Below, piece after piece: positions 34,488 through 42,886 of a stretch of 64,000 nt of DNA. Below the pieces are notes generated by a model. It was not told the origin of the DNA and did not search any database. It saw only the letters and a program-made list of their open reading frames with translations. Where the stretch lies: assembly GCF_003007685.1 (NCBI RefSeq), contig NZ_PXNN01000016.1, forward strand, positions 62,001 to 126,000, in the 5' to 3' direction. Source of the DNA: Marinobacter halophilus (GTDB lineage: Bacteria > Pseudomonadota > Gammaproteobacteria > Pseudomonadales > Oleiphilaceae). The stretch's first letter is position 1; every line of letters starts with the position of its first letter. The position numbers and the translations under genes were made by a program.

Positions 34488-35369
34488 GTGCATGTACTTG
34501 TAGTTCACGACTATGGCCCGCTGGGCAAGGTGCTTCTGGAGCGGTTGCGAAAAACCCACCTACAAGTGAGTCCGCTGCTGGTCAGCGATCCAGCTAATGC
34601 CGATCTGCATGCTCTGGAAAGCTGGATTCCAGACGATACTGACTTGATTGTTAACGCCCTTTGGCTGGTCAACCCGGAAAAGGCGGAGCACGATCGGGAG
34701 TCGACACATCAGGTGGCATTTTCGTTACCTCTGGCGTTGGGAGAGTATGCCCGGGACAGAAAAATGGCGCTGTTGCAGCTGTCTTCCTGTTACGTTTTTG
34801 ATGGCAGAAAGCAGGCCGCCTATATTTCATCCAATCCGGGCCAGCCAATGAACGAGCTTGGCCGCTGGCAATGGGAGTGCGAGCAGGCGTTGCGAACCGT
34901 TTTGCCGATGCACATTATTCTTCGGACTGGCTGGAGTCTTGCGCGTTTTGTTCGGAAGGTTCAGAGGAGCGCGACCGGTAGCGATGGCCTGTTTTTGCCG
35001 GGGCGCTGCCGAGGGCAGCCGGTGGCGGTGCAGGATCTGGCGCGGGTAATTACCGCCATGGTATTGCAGGTGGACTGCGGTGCCGAAGCCTGGGGAACGT
35101 ATCAGTACGCCGGGTCTGAGGAGATCAATCTGTACGAGCTCGGGTTGGCGATTACCGGCATGCCCGGCATACCTGAGGGTATCCGGATTGTGGATAAAGT
35201 GCCGGAGTGGGGCTATCTGGAGCCGGTAAACACCACGATGGCCTGTAGCAAGATCAGGAACATTTTTGGTATCAAGCAGTTATCTTGGCGAACCTGGTTG
35301 CCAGAGGAGCTTGTGTTGCTGAAAGCGAGCGCCGAGGCAGGCAACAAAAAGGAGCCGGCGGGTTTCTGA
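34488..35369 (+). CDS. RmlD-like NAD-dependent epimerase/reductase with missing catalytic pair
   Basis: 293 residues from GTG 34488, with GGAGG 12 bases upstream. It matches the dTDP-4-dehydrorhamnose reductase group: Rossmann start MHVLVVHDYGPLGKVLLERL, NALWLVNPEKAE for the usual NAAAYT, and LSSCYVFDGRK for STDYVFDG. At the place of the catalytic YGxxK the sequence is NELGRWQWE, so Tyr is Leu and Lys is Gln. The glycine loop is also weak. The protein is probably not a working reductase. No sugar-nucleotide genes are nearby. Converges on anr with a shared hairpin. Confidence 0.78.
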   Translation: MHVLVVHDYGPLGKVLLERLRKTHLQVSPLLVSDPANADLHALESWIPDDTDLIVNALWLVNPEKAEHDRESTHQVAFSLPLALGEYARDRKMALLQLSSCYVFDGRKQAAYISSNPGQPMNELGRWQWECEQALRTVLPMHIILRTGWSLARFVRKVQRSATGSDGLFLPGRCRGQPVAVQDLARVITAMVLQVDCGAEAWGTYQYAGSEEINLYELGLAITGMPGIPEGIRIVDKVPEWGYLEPVNTTMACSKIRNIFGIKQLSWRTWLPEELVLLKASAEAGNKKEPAGF

Positions 35370-35377
35370 ACCCGCCG
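35343..35377 (-). terminator. Hairpin between the RmlD-like gene and anr
   Basis: CGGCGGGTT and AACCCGCCG pair over a TCTG loop (35356-35377) and, read on the minus strand, are followed by CTCCTTTTTG. It can terminate anr transcription; the stem includes the stop codon of the RmlD-like gene. Confidence 0.7.
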
Positions 35378-35380
35378 CTG

Positions 35381-36130
35381 TTACTGTCCGCCCTGTCGTG
35401 CGAAATCCCGGGTGACCAATTGTAAGGCCTCGACATCCAGAAGCTCTACTTCCCGGCCCCGCGCGCGGATGATCCCCTGGTTCTGAAAGCGGGTAAATAC
35501 CCGGCTGACGGTTTCTACGGCCAGGCCGAGGAAGTTGGCAATGTCATTCCTTGCCATGGGCAGGCTGAAGTTGGTGGGCGACATTCTGCGCCGACGGAAT
35601 CGGCTGGAGAGCGACAGCAGAAGGGCTGCGATCCGCTCTTCCGCAGTATTTTTGCTCAGAAGCATGGCCAACTGGTGACTGTTCTGAATTTCCTGGCTCA
35701 TCAGACGGTACATGTGGTGCTGCAGCTCGGGCAGTTTGCCGGTCAGCTCTTCCAGTTTGTCGATCGGGAATTCGCAAACGCTGGTGCGTTCCAGCACCTT
35801 GGCGGTGCAGGCGTAATTCTCGCCACTCAGGCTGTCTAGACCCACCAGTTCGCCAGGCATGAAAAAGCCGGTCACCTGCTCTTCACCACTCTCGGTAATG
35901 ATGGACGTCTTGACGGAACCGCTCTTAACCGCAAAACAGGATTTGAACGGCGTACTCTGATCGAAGATGTGCTCGCCACGGTTGTAGATCCGCCCCTGCT
36001 GAACAATGTCTTCCAGCCGGTCCAGATCGTTTTCCTCAATGGCTAGAGGGAGGCAAAGGTTGCTCAGGCTGCACTGGTTACATGAGGCCTTGAGGGGAGA
36101 TACCTGGTGAAGTTGTATTGCCTGGGCCAT
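35381..36130 (-). CDS. anr: FNR/ANR oxygen-responsive transcription regulator
   Basis: 249 residues from ATG 36130. ANR binds a 4Fe-4S cluster and, without oxygen, activates anaerobic and microaerobic genes. Cluster ligands are Cys17, Cys20, Cys26 (CNQCSLSNLC) and Cys108 (NYACTA). A cyclic-nucleotide-type beta roll, dimer helix and helix-turn-helix follow; the recognition helix has VETVSRVF, with the Glu and Ser-Arg that read TTGAT. An in-frame ATG at 36184 with AGGA upstream would add 18 residues, but the FNR-type box at 36150-36163 then falls in coding sequence. I prefer the shorter form, which is also family length; the longer one remains possible. Confidence 0.92.
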   Translation of the reverse strand: MAQAIQLHQVSPLKASCNQCSLSNLCLPLAIEENDLDRLEDIVQQGRIYNRGEHIFDQSTPFKSCFAVKSGSVKTSIITESGEEQVTGFFMPGELVGLDSLSGENYACTAKVLERTSVCEFPIDKLEELTGKLPELQHHMYRLMSQEIQNSHQLAMLLSKNTAEERIAALLLSLSSRFRRRRMSPTNFSLPMARNDIANFLGLAVETVSRVFTRFQNQGIIRARGREVELLDVEALQLVTRDFARQGGQ

Positions 36131-36149
36131 AGTTAACGAACCATCCGGG

Positions 36150-36163
36150 TTGATCCATATCAG
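36150..36163 (-). promoter_or_regulatory. FNR/ANR box just upstream of anr
   Basis: TTGATCCATATCAG matches TTGAT-N4-ATCAA at nine of ten positions. Its centre is 26 bases upstream of the anr start codon, a position suited to repression, so negative autoregulation is likely. Confidence 0.65.
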
Positions 36164-36310
36164 ACCACACAAACGTGTGATCATTGTCATTCCTGATTGG
36201 CAAACGTTGCCATTGCCCTCTGCGCAAAGGCAACGCCAAGGGCTATTCGAGTACGTTTACATGTAGCCGACACCCTCGGCGCGATTGCTTCAGCAGCGGG
36301 TTTTCATAGA

Positions 36311-36324
36311 TTGATCGTGGTCAA
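36311..36324. promoter_or_regulatory. Second FNR/ANR-like box upstream of anr
   Basis: TTGATCGTGGTCAA matches the TTGAT-N4-ATCAA consensus at nine of ten positions. It lies in the gap between ylqF and anr. No clear -10 is spaced correctly towards anr; towards the plus strand TATAGCGTTATG follows, but no plus-strand gene is there. Confidence 0.5.
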
Positions 36325-36413
36325 GTATAGCAAAAAAATATAGCGTTATGGGCCAATTTTCAAGATTGCTCCATGCCTTGCGCAGTGGCACAGCGGGTAG
36401 GTTTTTGCGCGTG

Positions 36414-37337
36414 TCAGCGTGAGGTTTTCTTCCATTGTTCGGTGCGCGCGAGCTTATCGGCCGCCTGGGCCTCTTCACGGGCCCTGGCTTCCTGCAACTC
36501 TTGCTCCACCATGGCCGGGGTTTCAAGTGATATCCGGCCGAGGACGCCGGCCCTGAGCTCGTTCAACAGTATCTCTGATACCTTGTGGAGGTCCGGGATG
36601 CCGCCGCGGCGGAAGAACTTTCGTTTTTCAGCTATTGCATCCATCAGGGCAAGTCCATCCGCAGGCTGCTGGTCCAGTCCATAACGGGCCATGACCAGCT
36701 CCGAATAATGTTTAATAAGGTACTCCGCCTCGAACATCGCCACGTCCTCAAAGTCCAGCACGGCGCTGCGAATCGCACCGGTAATGGCCAGACGATAGCC
36801 GCACGCTTCAGGAGACAGTTTTGGCCAGAGGAAACCCGGAGTATCGTACAACAGAATATTATTCGGAAGTTTGATGGCTTGTTGGGCCCGGGTAACCGCA
36901 GGCTCGTTGCCGGTTTTCGCCGCCGGCCGGCCGGCCAGCGTATTGATCAGCGTAGACTTGCCGACATTTGGGATGCCGAGGATCATGACTCGGAGCGCGC
37001 TTTTCTGCCGGTCATGGCCTGGCGTCAGTTCTTCCGCCAGCTTGAGGATGCCCAGTGCTTCCTGGCGCTGGTTATGGGTCAGGGTGATGGCACGAACACC
37101 GCGTTCCTGTTCAAACCACTTGAGCCACTGCTCAGTGATGGCCGGGTCTGCCAGGTCGCGTTTGTTCAGAACCTTGATCAGCGGTGTATCCCCTCGTAAA
37201 GAAGGCACCAGCGGGTTCTCGCTACTAAACGGAATGCGGGCGTCGACCACCTCGATGATCAGATCCATCTGAGGCATGACTTTCTTGATCTCCTTTCGGG
37301 CCTTGTGCATATGCCCTGGAAACCAGTTAATGGCCAT
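36414..37337 (-). CDS. ylqF: Ribosome biogenesis GTPase YlqF/RbgA
   Basis: 307 residues. A circularly permuted GTPase that helps late assembly of the 50S subunit. Motif order is permuted: G4 NKRD (58-61), then G1 GIPNVGKS (121-128), then G3 DTPG near 165. The N-terminus MAINWFPGHMHKARKEI is the family signature. It reads towards anr, 223 bases or more away, and diverges from the Spy-like gene. The gammaproteobacterial copy lacks study compared with Bacillus RbgA. Confidence 0.94.
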   Translation of the reverse strand: MAINWFPGHMHKARKEIKKVMPQMDLIIEVVDARIPFSSENPLVPSLRGDTPLIKVLNKRDLADPAITEQWLKWFEQERGVRAITLTHNQRQEALGILKLAEELTPGHDRQKSALRVMILGIPNVGKSTLINTLAGRPAAKTGNEPAVTRAQQAIKLPNNILLYDTPGFLWPKLSPEACGYRLAITGAIRSAVLDFEDVAMFEAEYLIKHYSELVMARYGLDQQPADGLALMDAIAEKRKFFRRGGIPDLHKVSEILLNELRAGVLGRISLETPAMVEQELQEARAREEAQAADKLARTEQWKKTSR

Positions 37338-37404
37338 GATGTGTGCTCCGCTCGGTGTTTGAAGGCGCCATTATGCAGGGGAATGACCAAATTTTCATAT
37401 AGCC

Positions 37405-37431
37405 GCCGGCCCGCGTGTGCTGCGGGCCGGC
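37405..37431. repeat. GC-rich hairpin in the divergent ylqF / Spy-like gap
   Basis: GCCGGCCCGC (37405-37414) and GCGGGCCGGC (37422-37431) form a perfect 10-bp stem with a seven-base loop. Read on the plus strand it is followed by CGATTATTTTTC. A terminator is not expected between divergent genes. Confidence 0.6.
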
Positions 37432-37500
37432 CGATTATTTTTCGGGAGTGTGTACAAAAAGAAGGGATGTCGGGGTGAAATGCGACGCCGTAATGTTTTA

Positions 37501-37512
37501 GGGTGTACACCC
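37501..37512. promoter_or_regulatory. Perfect 12-bp palindrome upstream of the Spy-like gene
   Basis: GGGTGTACACCC is fully symmetric. A second TGTACA lies at 37451-37456, 53 bases away, close to five helical turns. The pair has the look of a two-site operator; the regulator is unknown. Confidence 0.4.
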
Positions 37513-37576
37513 TTGAGCACTTAATGCAACGTAATCCGGCGGTTAATGCGTGGCTGCCGGCGACTTGGAGAAATTT

Positions 37577-38020
37577 ATGAAGCTTGTAAAGATAATCGGT
37601 TCTGCTCTGGTAGCTCTCAGCCTTTCGATGCCGGCCTTCGCCCAGCAGGCGGCTCCCGGCCAGCCTGACCAGGTGGCCCAGTTGGCTGAGATGGTGGGTC
37701 TGTCTGAGACTCAGCAAAGTGAAATTCGCGGCATCATCAGCGAAATGGAAGGTGAGATCGGTGAGCTGCGCCAGAGCGCCCAAAGCCTCCAGCAGTCGTT
37801 GCAAGCTGAGATCAAGGCAGACTACAGCGAGTCGGCGATCCGCGATAACGCCGAAAAGCTGGGCGATGTCACCGGTGAAATTGCGGCCCTGTCGGCATTG
37901 ATGCAGGCCCGTGTGGATGCCGTGTTCACGGCAGAGCAACGTGACGAGCTGGACCGTCGCATGCAGGAAATGCAGCGTCAGATGCAGCAACAGCAGCAGA
38001 TGATGCAGCCGGGTCAGTAA
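37577..38020 (+). CDS. Spy/CpxP-like periplasmic protein
   Basis: 147 residues from ATG 37577 with GGAG six bases upstream. A signal peptide ends at AFAQQ (about residue 20). The mature protein is helical: EMVGLSETQQSEIRGII resembles the LTxxQ start of Spy/CpxP proteins, then a long coiled segment, a second helix pair (FTAEQRDELDRRMQEM), and a Gln/Met-rich end. The family holds periplasmic chaperones and metal or envelope-stress sensors. No cysteine is present. Function as a chaperone is inferred from layout only. Two TGTACA sites lie upstream. Confidence 0.75.
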   Translation: MKLVKIIGSALVALSLSMPAFAQQAAPGQPDQVAQLAEMVGLSETQQSEIRGIISEMEGEIGELRQSAQSLQQSLQAEIKADYSESAIRDNAEKLGDVTGEIAALSALMQARVDAVFTAEQRDELDRRMQEMQRQMQQQQQMMQPGQ

Positions 38021-38247
38021 AACGGCGATCACCATGGCCTGACCCTGGGGCGTGCAAGGCGTTTTGGGGCAGGCCGTGAGCACCATTCAATTCAGTTTTG
38101 CCCTGACGTTAGAGCTCCCTGCCTCGCACATAACCCGTGACTGATCTATAGGTTCATTACATGGATACCTGCAATTCGGTAATCCAGATAGTTCTTTTGT
38201 TCCTATAGTCATGGGCTGTAAAACAAATTCAACGACAACATGGATGC

Positions 38248-40308
38248 ATGTCTATGACTTCAGACAAGAAAGCAATCCGGTCGACCATTCTGATACCGGT
38301 GTTTATTCCTGCGGTCGCCATCGCCTTGCTGTTGGTGGTGGGAACCATAAGTAATCCCGCTCTGGCGGGGGAAGTGTTCAGCACAACTCTGATCTGGATC
38401 ACCGAAACCTTCGGCTGGTTCTACATGCTGTCGGTCGCGATTTTCTTGGTGTTCATCGTCGGTGTGGGCGCCTCCAAGTGGGGTAATATCAAGCTGGGTC
38501 CTGATCATGCCGAGGCGCAGTACTCTTTCCCGGAATGGTTCGCCATGCTGTTTTCAGCGGGTTACGGGATTGCGCTTCTGTTCTTTGGTGTGGCCGAACC
38601 GGTGCTGCACTTTGCGTCACCGCCTGCCGGTGCTGCTGAAACGGTGGATGCGGCCAAACAGGCGATGCAGATCGCTTTCTTCCACTGGGGCTTTCATATC
38701 TGGGCCATTTACGGCCTGGTCGGGCTGGTTCTGGCATATTTTGCCTTTCGCCACGGACTTCCAATGTCCATCCGGTCTGCCCTCTATCCGTTAATCGGCG
38801 AGAAGATTTACGGACCTATAGGTCACGCAGTGGATGTGTTTGCCATTCTCGGCACCATGTTCGGCATTGCCACCACACTGGGGTTGTCGGTTACCCAGAT
38901 TAATGCGGGTATCAATTATCTCTGGCCTGCGGTGCCCATCAGTACCACGGTGCAGATCATTGCCATTGCCGTCATTACCGCAGCGGCGACGGTGTCGGTG
39001 GTGGCGGGTATGGACAAAGGGGTAAAGCGCCTGTCCATTCTCAACATGGCCCTGGCCATCGCCCTGATGCTGTTTGTGTTTATCGTCGGCCCGACCATCC
39101 ACATTCTGGAAACCTTCCTGCAGAACACCGGCAGTTATGTCAGCGGTATCGTGGAGCGCACTTTCAATCTACAAGCGTACAGCCGCAGTGACTGGATCGG
39201 TAACTGGACGCTGTTCATTTTCGGCTGGACCATCGCCTGGGCGCCGTTTGTCGGTATGTTTATCGCCAAGATCAGCCGGGGTCGTACCATCCGTCAGTTT
39301 GTGATTGGTGTCATGCTGGTGCCCACCATCTTCACCTTCCTGTGGTTTTCGGTGTTCGGCGACACTGCCCTGCACCTGATCATGAATCAGGGGCTGGATA
39401 CCTTGATCGCGGACGTTCAGGCAGACCATGCCGTGGCCCTGTTTCAGCTGTTTGAGCAGTTGCCCTGGTCGTTCTTTATCTCGCTGATCACGGTGCTGCT
39501 GATCATCACCTTCTTCGTGACCTCCTCAGACTCCGGCTCTCTGGTGATTGACTCGCTGGCGTCCGGCGGCGTGATTAACACCCCAGCCTGGCAGCGGGTA
39601 TTCTGGGCGGTACTGGAAGGCGCCGTGGCGGCAGTGCTGTTGCTGGCCGGCGGCTTGAGTGCTCTGCAGACCATGACCATTGCGAGTGCCTTGCCGTTCG
39701 CCATCATCATGCTGATTGCCGCGGTCGGAATGTGGCGTGCGCTGATTATTGAGGGGCACCGTGAAACCAGCCTGCAGGCGCACATGATGAGTAACCGGCA
39801 CTTGACGGGCTCGCAATGGAAGCATCGCCTGGCGGCCATGGTCGAATTCCCGGGCCGGCACCAGGTGGAAATGTACATCAAGAACACCGTGATGAAGGCC
39901 ATGCGTGAGGTCGAGAAAGAACTCAAGGATCGGGGTTGGAACGCATACGCCGAATACGACGTGGAAAATGAGCGGTCACACCTGCTGGTGCATCGCGAGC
40001 ATCACGTGGATTTCGTGTACGACATCCGCCTGACCGAGCACACCATGCCCGGGTTTGTGTATAGCGAACTGAAGCGGGACCCGGACCAGCCGGAGGCCTA
40101 TTACCGGGCTGAGGTGTACCTGCGTCGAGGTGGCCGTGCCTACGATATTTATGGTTACGATGAGAACGATATCATCAAGGACATTCTGGATCAGTTCGAA
40201 AACTATTTGCACTTCCTGGATATCTCGCCGGGCAAGCTGCCTTGGGATATGGCAGAGCACGATGACATGATCGGAGCCCCGGATGATCCGGAGCCAGGCA
40301 AGGCCTGA
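38248..40308 (+). CDS. BCCT family betaine/choline transporter with cytosolic C-terminal domain
   Basis: 686 residues, twelve membrane segments over about 15-510, then a 160-residue soluble tail, as in BetT-type choline transporters. The BCCT signature is visible as GWTIAWAPFVGMFIAKIS followed by RGRTIRQF, and FTSSDSGS appears as VTSSDSGSLVIDS. These carriers import choline, glycine betaine or related osmolytes, usually with protons or sodium. No betIBA genes are near, so the substrate is not fixed by context. ATG 38248 and ATG 38254 are both possible starts. A strong terminator follows. Confidence 0.92.
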   Translation: MSMTSDKKAIRSTILIPVFIPAVAIALLLVVGTISNPALAGEVFSTTLIWITETFGWFYMLSVAIFLVFIVGVGASKWGNIKLGPDHAEAQYSFPEWFAMLFSAGYGIALLFFGVAEPVLHFASPPAGAAETVDAAKQAMQIAFFHWGFHIWAIYGLVGLVLAYFAFRHGLPMSIRSALYPLIGEKIYGPIGHAVDVFAILGTMFGIATTLGLSVTQINAGINYLWPAVPISTTVQIIAIAVITAAATVSVVAGMDKGVKRLSILNMALAIALMLFVFIVGPTIHILETFLQNTGSYVSGIVERTFNLQAYSRSDWIGNWTLFIFGWTIAWAPFVGMFIAKISRGRTIRQFVIGVMLVPTIFTFLWFSVFGDTALHLIMNQGLDTLIADVQADHAVALFQLFEQLPWSFFISLITVLLIITFFVTSSDSGSLVIDSLASGGVINTPAWQRVFWAVLEGAVAAVLLLAGGLSALQTMTIASALPFAIIMLIAAVGMWRALIIEGHRETSLQAHMMSNRHLTGSQWKHRLAAMVEFPGRHQVEMYIKNTVMKAMREVEKELKDRGWNAYAEYDVENERSHLLVHREHHVDFVYDIRLTEHTMPGFVYSELKRDPDQPEAYYRAEVYLRRGGRAYDIYGYDENDIIKDILDQFENYLHFLDISPGKLPWDMAEHDDMIGAPDDPEPGKA

Positions 40309-40323
40309 ATCGTTGATGATCTT

Positions 40324-40359
40324 AACCCCGTCTGAGCAATGCTCTGGCGGGGTTTTTTC
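40324..40359 (+). terminator. Intrinsic terminator after the BCCT gene
   Basis: AACCCCG and CGGGGTT close an imperfect stem with GAGC/GCTC inside, followed by six T. It lies between the convergent BCCT and MMPL genes. Confidence 0.85.
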
Positions 40360-40360
40360 T

Positions 40361-42838
40361 TTATGGGGCGGGGAACGGTCGGGTCAGAATGATCAGTCTT
40401 GGCAGCAACGTGAGAGCGCCCAGCAGCGCCATGAACATGGCAAAGCCGGTGAACAGGCCAAAATAGATGGTTGGAATGAAGTTTGACAACACCAGAATCG
40501 AAAACCCGGAGATGATGGTCAGCGAGGTAAAGAACATGGCCTGACCAATACTGCGGTGGCAGCGGTGCATGGTGGCCAGATAGTCGCCGTCTTTCGCGAA
40601 CTCGGTTTTAAATCGGTGGATGTAGTGGATGGTGTCGTCCACCGCGATGCCCACGGTGATGGCGGCGACGGTAATGGTCATCATATCCAGCGGAATTCCC
40701 AGCCAGCCCATCAGGCCCAGTACAGAGCCGGCGGCAATCAGGTTGGGGGCCATGCCGATCAGTGCCAATTTTACCGAGCGGAACAGAATCAGGAACATCA
40801 CCAGGATCGCGCCAAACACCACGCCGATGGTTTTGATCTGGGAGTCGAACAGGCTCTGCAGCATGTTGTTGTACATCACGGTCATGCCGGATAGCTGGAT
40901 GCGTTCGTCGTCGTAACCGAGCTCGGTGGTTAGGTGCGTGCGGATGCGGTCCAGTAAATCCTGCCGGCGCAGATCCGGCATGGTTTCCAGAATCCGGATG
41001 CTGAACCGGGCTTGTTGGTGTTCTTCCGATATGTACGGGCTGAGCAAAATGTCCTGCAGATCCGCGGGCACGGCCGCCGGCACAAAGGCCAGTTCCACAG
41101 CATTCAGCGGTGTGCCGCCGTTAATCTGGGCTAACAGGTCCAGGGTGGTGCTGATCGACAGCACTTTACCGGTTTCCGGCAGGCTGTGCAGGTAGTTGTG
41201 CACCTCACTGAGCTGGCGCATTTTTTGGTAGGTGTACCAGGTGTCCCGGTAATCCTGTTCGTCGCAATCCTCGACAAACGGGTCGCAGTCGCTCGCGAAA
41301 GGGTCATCGTTGACGTTTTCCGGTGCCGGTTCATCGGTGATCACCACATCCAGCGGTGAGGTGCCGCCGAGGCGGTCATCGATGACGACCATGCCCTGAT
41401 GGATTTCGGTGGAGGCTTTGAAATAGTCGATAAAGCTGTTTTCCACGGTCAGCCGGCTCAGGCCGATCACGCACAGCACGGCAATGATCCCAGAACCCAC
41501 CAGCACCGTGCCGCCAAAATGCTCGGTGAAGCGAGCGAAGGCGTCGGTAAAGGGAATGCGGTCAGAGCTTACCCGCTGATCCAGCGGCGGCGGCAGCAGG
41601 CTGAGCAGGGCCGGGAAGATCAGGAAAGTCATCAGAAAGGCGACGGTCAGCCCCAGGGTCATCATCCAGCCAAAGTCGATGACTGGTCGGATGCCACTGA
41701 AGGTCAATGAGCCAAAGGCAACAATGGTGGTGATAGCCATATAGAAGCAGGGTTTGACCATGGCCATGAGTGTGCGCCGCAGAATGTCCTGCGACTGAGC
41801 CTGGGGCTCGTCGTGTTGGAACTCCCGGTAGCGCACAATCAGGTGGATGGTGAGCGACAGGGTCATGATCAGCAGCAGGGATACAAAATTGGACGAGATC
41901 ACGGTGACGGGCCACTGGGCCCAGCCCAGAAACCCGATCATCAACCATACCGTGAAGCTGCAGCACAACAGCGGCACCAGCACCCAGCGCCATTGCCGGA
42001 AGATGATGGCCAGTGTCAGGATCAGAAAGCCGAGCACGCCCAGCCCGAAGGTGGACAGATCGTTCTGGATAAAGCGGATCATGTCGGAGACGATCATGGG
42101 TACGCCACCCAGGTGAATAGTGGCGCGATCCCGGTAGTCGTCGAGTATGGCGCGGACCCCCGCGATGGTGGCGTCCCGCTCTTTGCCGAGGGCTTCGGTG
42201 TACCGGATAAACTCCTGACTGACGCGCTCCAGCTGCCGTTGCTGATCGGCGTCGGCGACGCCGGTACTGACCTGGTCTCTGAGCTCATCGCGTTGGTTCA
42301 GCAGCTCGAAATAACGCTCGGGCGTTGGCAGGTTAACCTGGATCGCAGTGGTGCCGGCATCCTCGCTGAGCAGCAGGTTCGGGTACATTGGGTTGTCCAG
42401 CAGCGCCTGGCGAGCCGTATCTGGCGGTATCTCATCGTTATCAAGGGTCTTGATTTCACTATCTACGGTGTCCAGCGTCAGGTCCGGACTGTGCAACAGG
42501 GGCACGTTCAGAATACTGTTGGTCGAGCCGACAGCGGATAGGGCGTCCAGCTTGTCCCGCAGTGACCGGAAATGGCTGAGCTCGGTTTCGGTAAACAGTT
42601 CCTGATGAGGTGTGTAGGTAACTACAAGGAAGTCATCGGAGGTGGTGAACACGCGGTTGACCTGGCGATACTGCTCCAGTGAGCGATCGTTCTCCAAAAC
42701 CAGGGATTCGGCTGACGCGTCCAGCCGGAACTGGTCAAAGCGGAGGGCGGCCACCGCCAGCAGTACGCCGAACAGAATCAGCACAATCCAGGGGTGTGGG
42801 AGAATAAAACGGTCGTAAAGGGCGCCAAGGCGGTTCAT
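40361..42838 (-). CDS. MMPL/RND superfamily transporter
   Basis: 825 residues, with twelve membrane segments: one near the N-terminus, five around 250-420, one near 445 and five around 650-815, separated by two large periplasmic loops. TVGIAVDDTIHYIHRF near the end is the proton-relay-type helix of the MMPL (HAE3-like) group; a sterol-sensing-like five-helix unit is repeated twice. These proteins move lipids or hydrophobic compounds. The first loop has a short run rich in Asp and Cys (PFASDCDPFVEDCDEQ appears in the second loop), which may be disulfide bonded or metal binding. No membrane-fusion or outer-membrane partner is adjacent. Confidence 0.88.
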   Translation of the reverse strand: MNRLGALYDRFILPHPWIVLILFGVLLAVAALRFDQFRLDASAESLVLENDRSLEQYRQVNRVFTTSDDFLVVTYTPHQELFTETELSHFRSLRDKLDALSAVGSTNSILNVPLLHSPDLTLDTVDSEIKTLDNDEIPPDTARQALLDNPMYPNLLLSEDAGTTAIQVNLPTPERYFELLNQRDELRDQVSTGVADADQQRQLERVSQEFIRYTEALGKERDATIAGVRAILDDYRDRATIHLGGVPMIVSDMIRFIQNDLSTFGLGVLGFLILTLAIIFRQWRWVLVPLLCCSFTVWLMIGFLGWAQWPVTVISSNFVSLLLIMTLSLTIHLIVRYREFQHDEPQAQSQDILRRTLMAMVKPCFYMAITTIVAFGSLTFSGIRPVIDFGWMMTLGLTVAFLMTFLIFPALLSLLPPPLDQRVSSDRIPFTDAFARFTEHFGGTVLVGSGIIAVLCVIGLSRLTVENSFIDYFKASTEIHQGMVVIDDRLGGTSPLDVVITDEPAPENVNDDPFASDCDPFVEDCDEQDYRDTWYTYQKMRQLSEVHNYLHSLPETGKVLSISTTLDLLAQINGGTPLNAVELAFVPAAVPADLQDILLSPYISEEHQQARFSIRILETMPDLRRQDLLDRIRTHLTTELGYDDERIQLSGMTVMYNNMLQSLFDSQIKTIGVVFGAILVMFLILFRSVKLALIGMAPNLIAAGSVLGLMGWLGIPLDMMTITVAAITVGIAVDDTIHYIHRFKTEFAKDGDYLATMHRCHRSIGQAMFFTSLTIISGFSILVLSNFIPTIYFGLFTGFAMFMALLGALTLLPRLIILTRPFPAP

Positions 42839-42886
42839 GAAAGACTACTCTGCTGGGAAAAACGAATGCAGAGTTTGCCACAAACC

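Noticed and set aside
41813..42541. A 242-codon plus-strand frame within the MMPL gene
   Set aside because: The composition (rich in Gln, His, Asp, Gly) is typical of antisense reading of membrane helices; the minus-strand MMPL protein explains the sequence.
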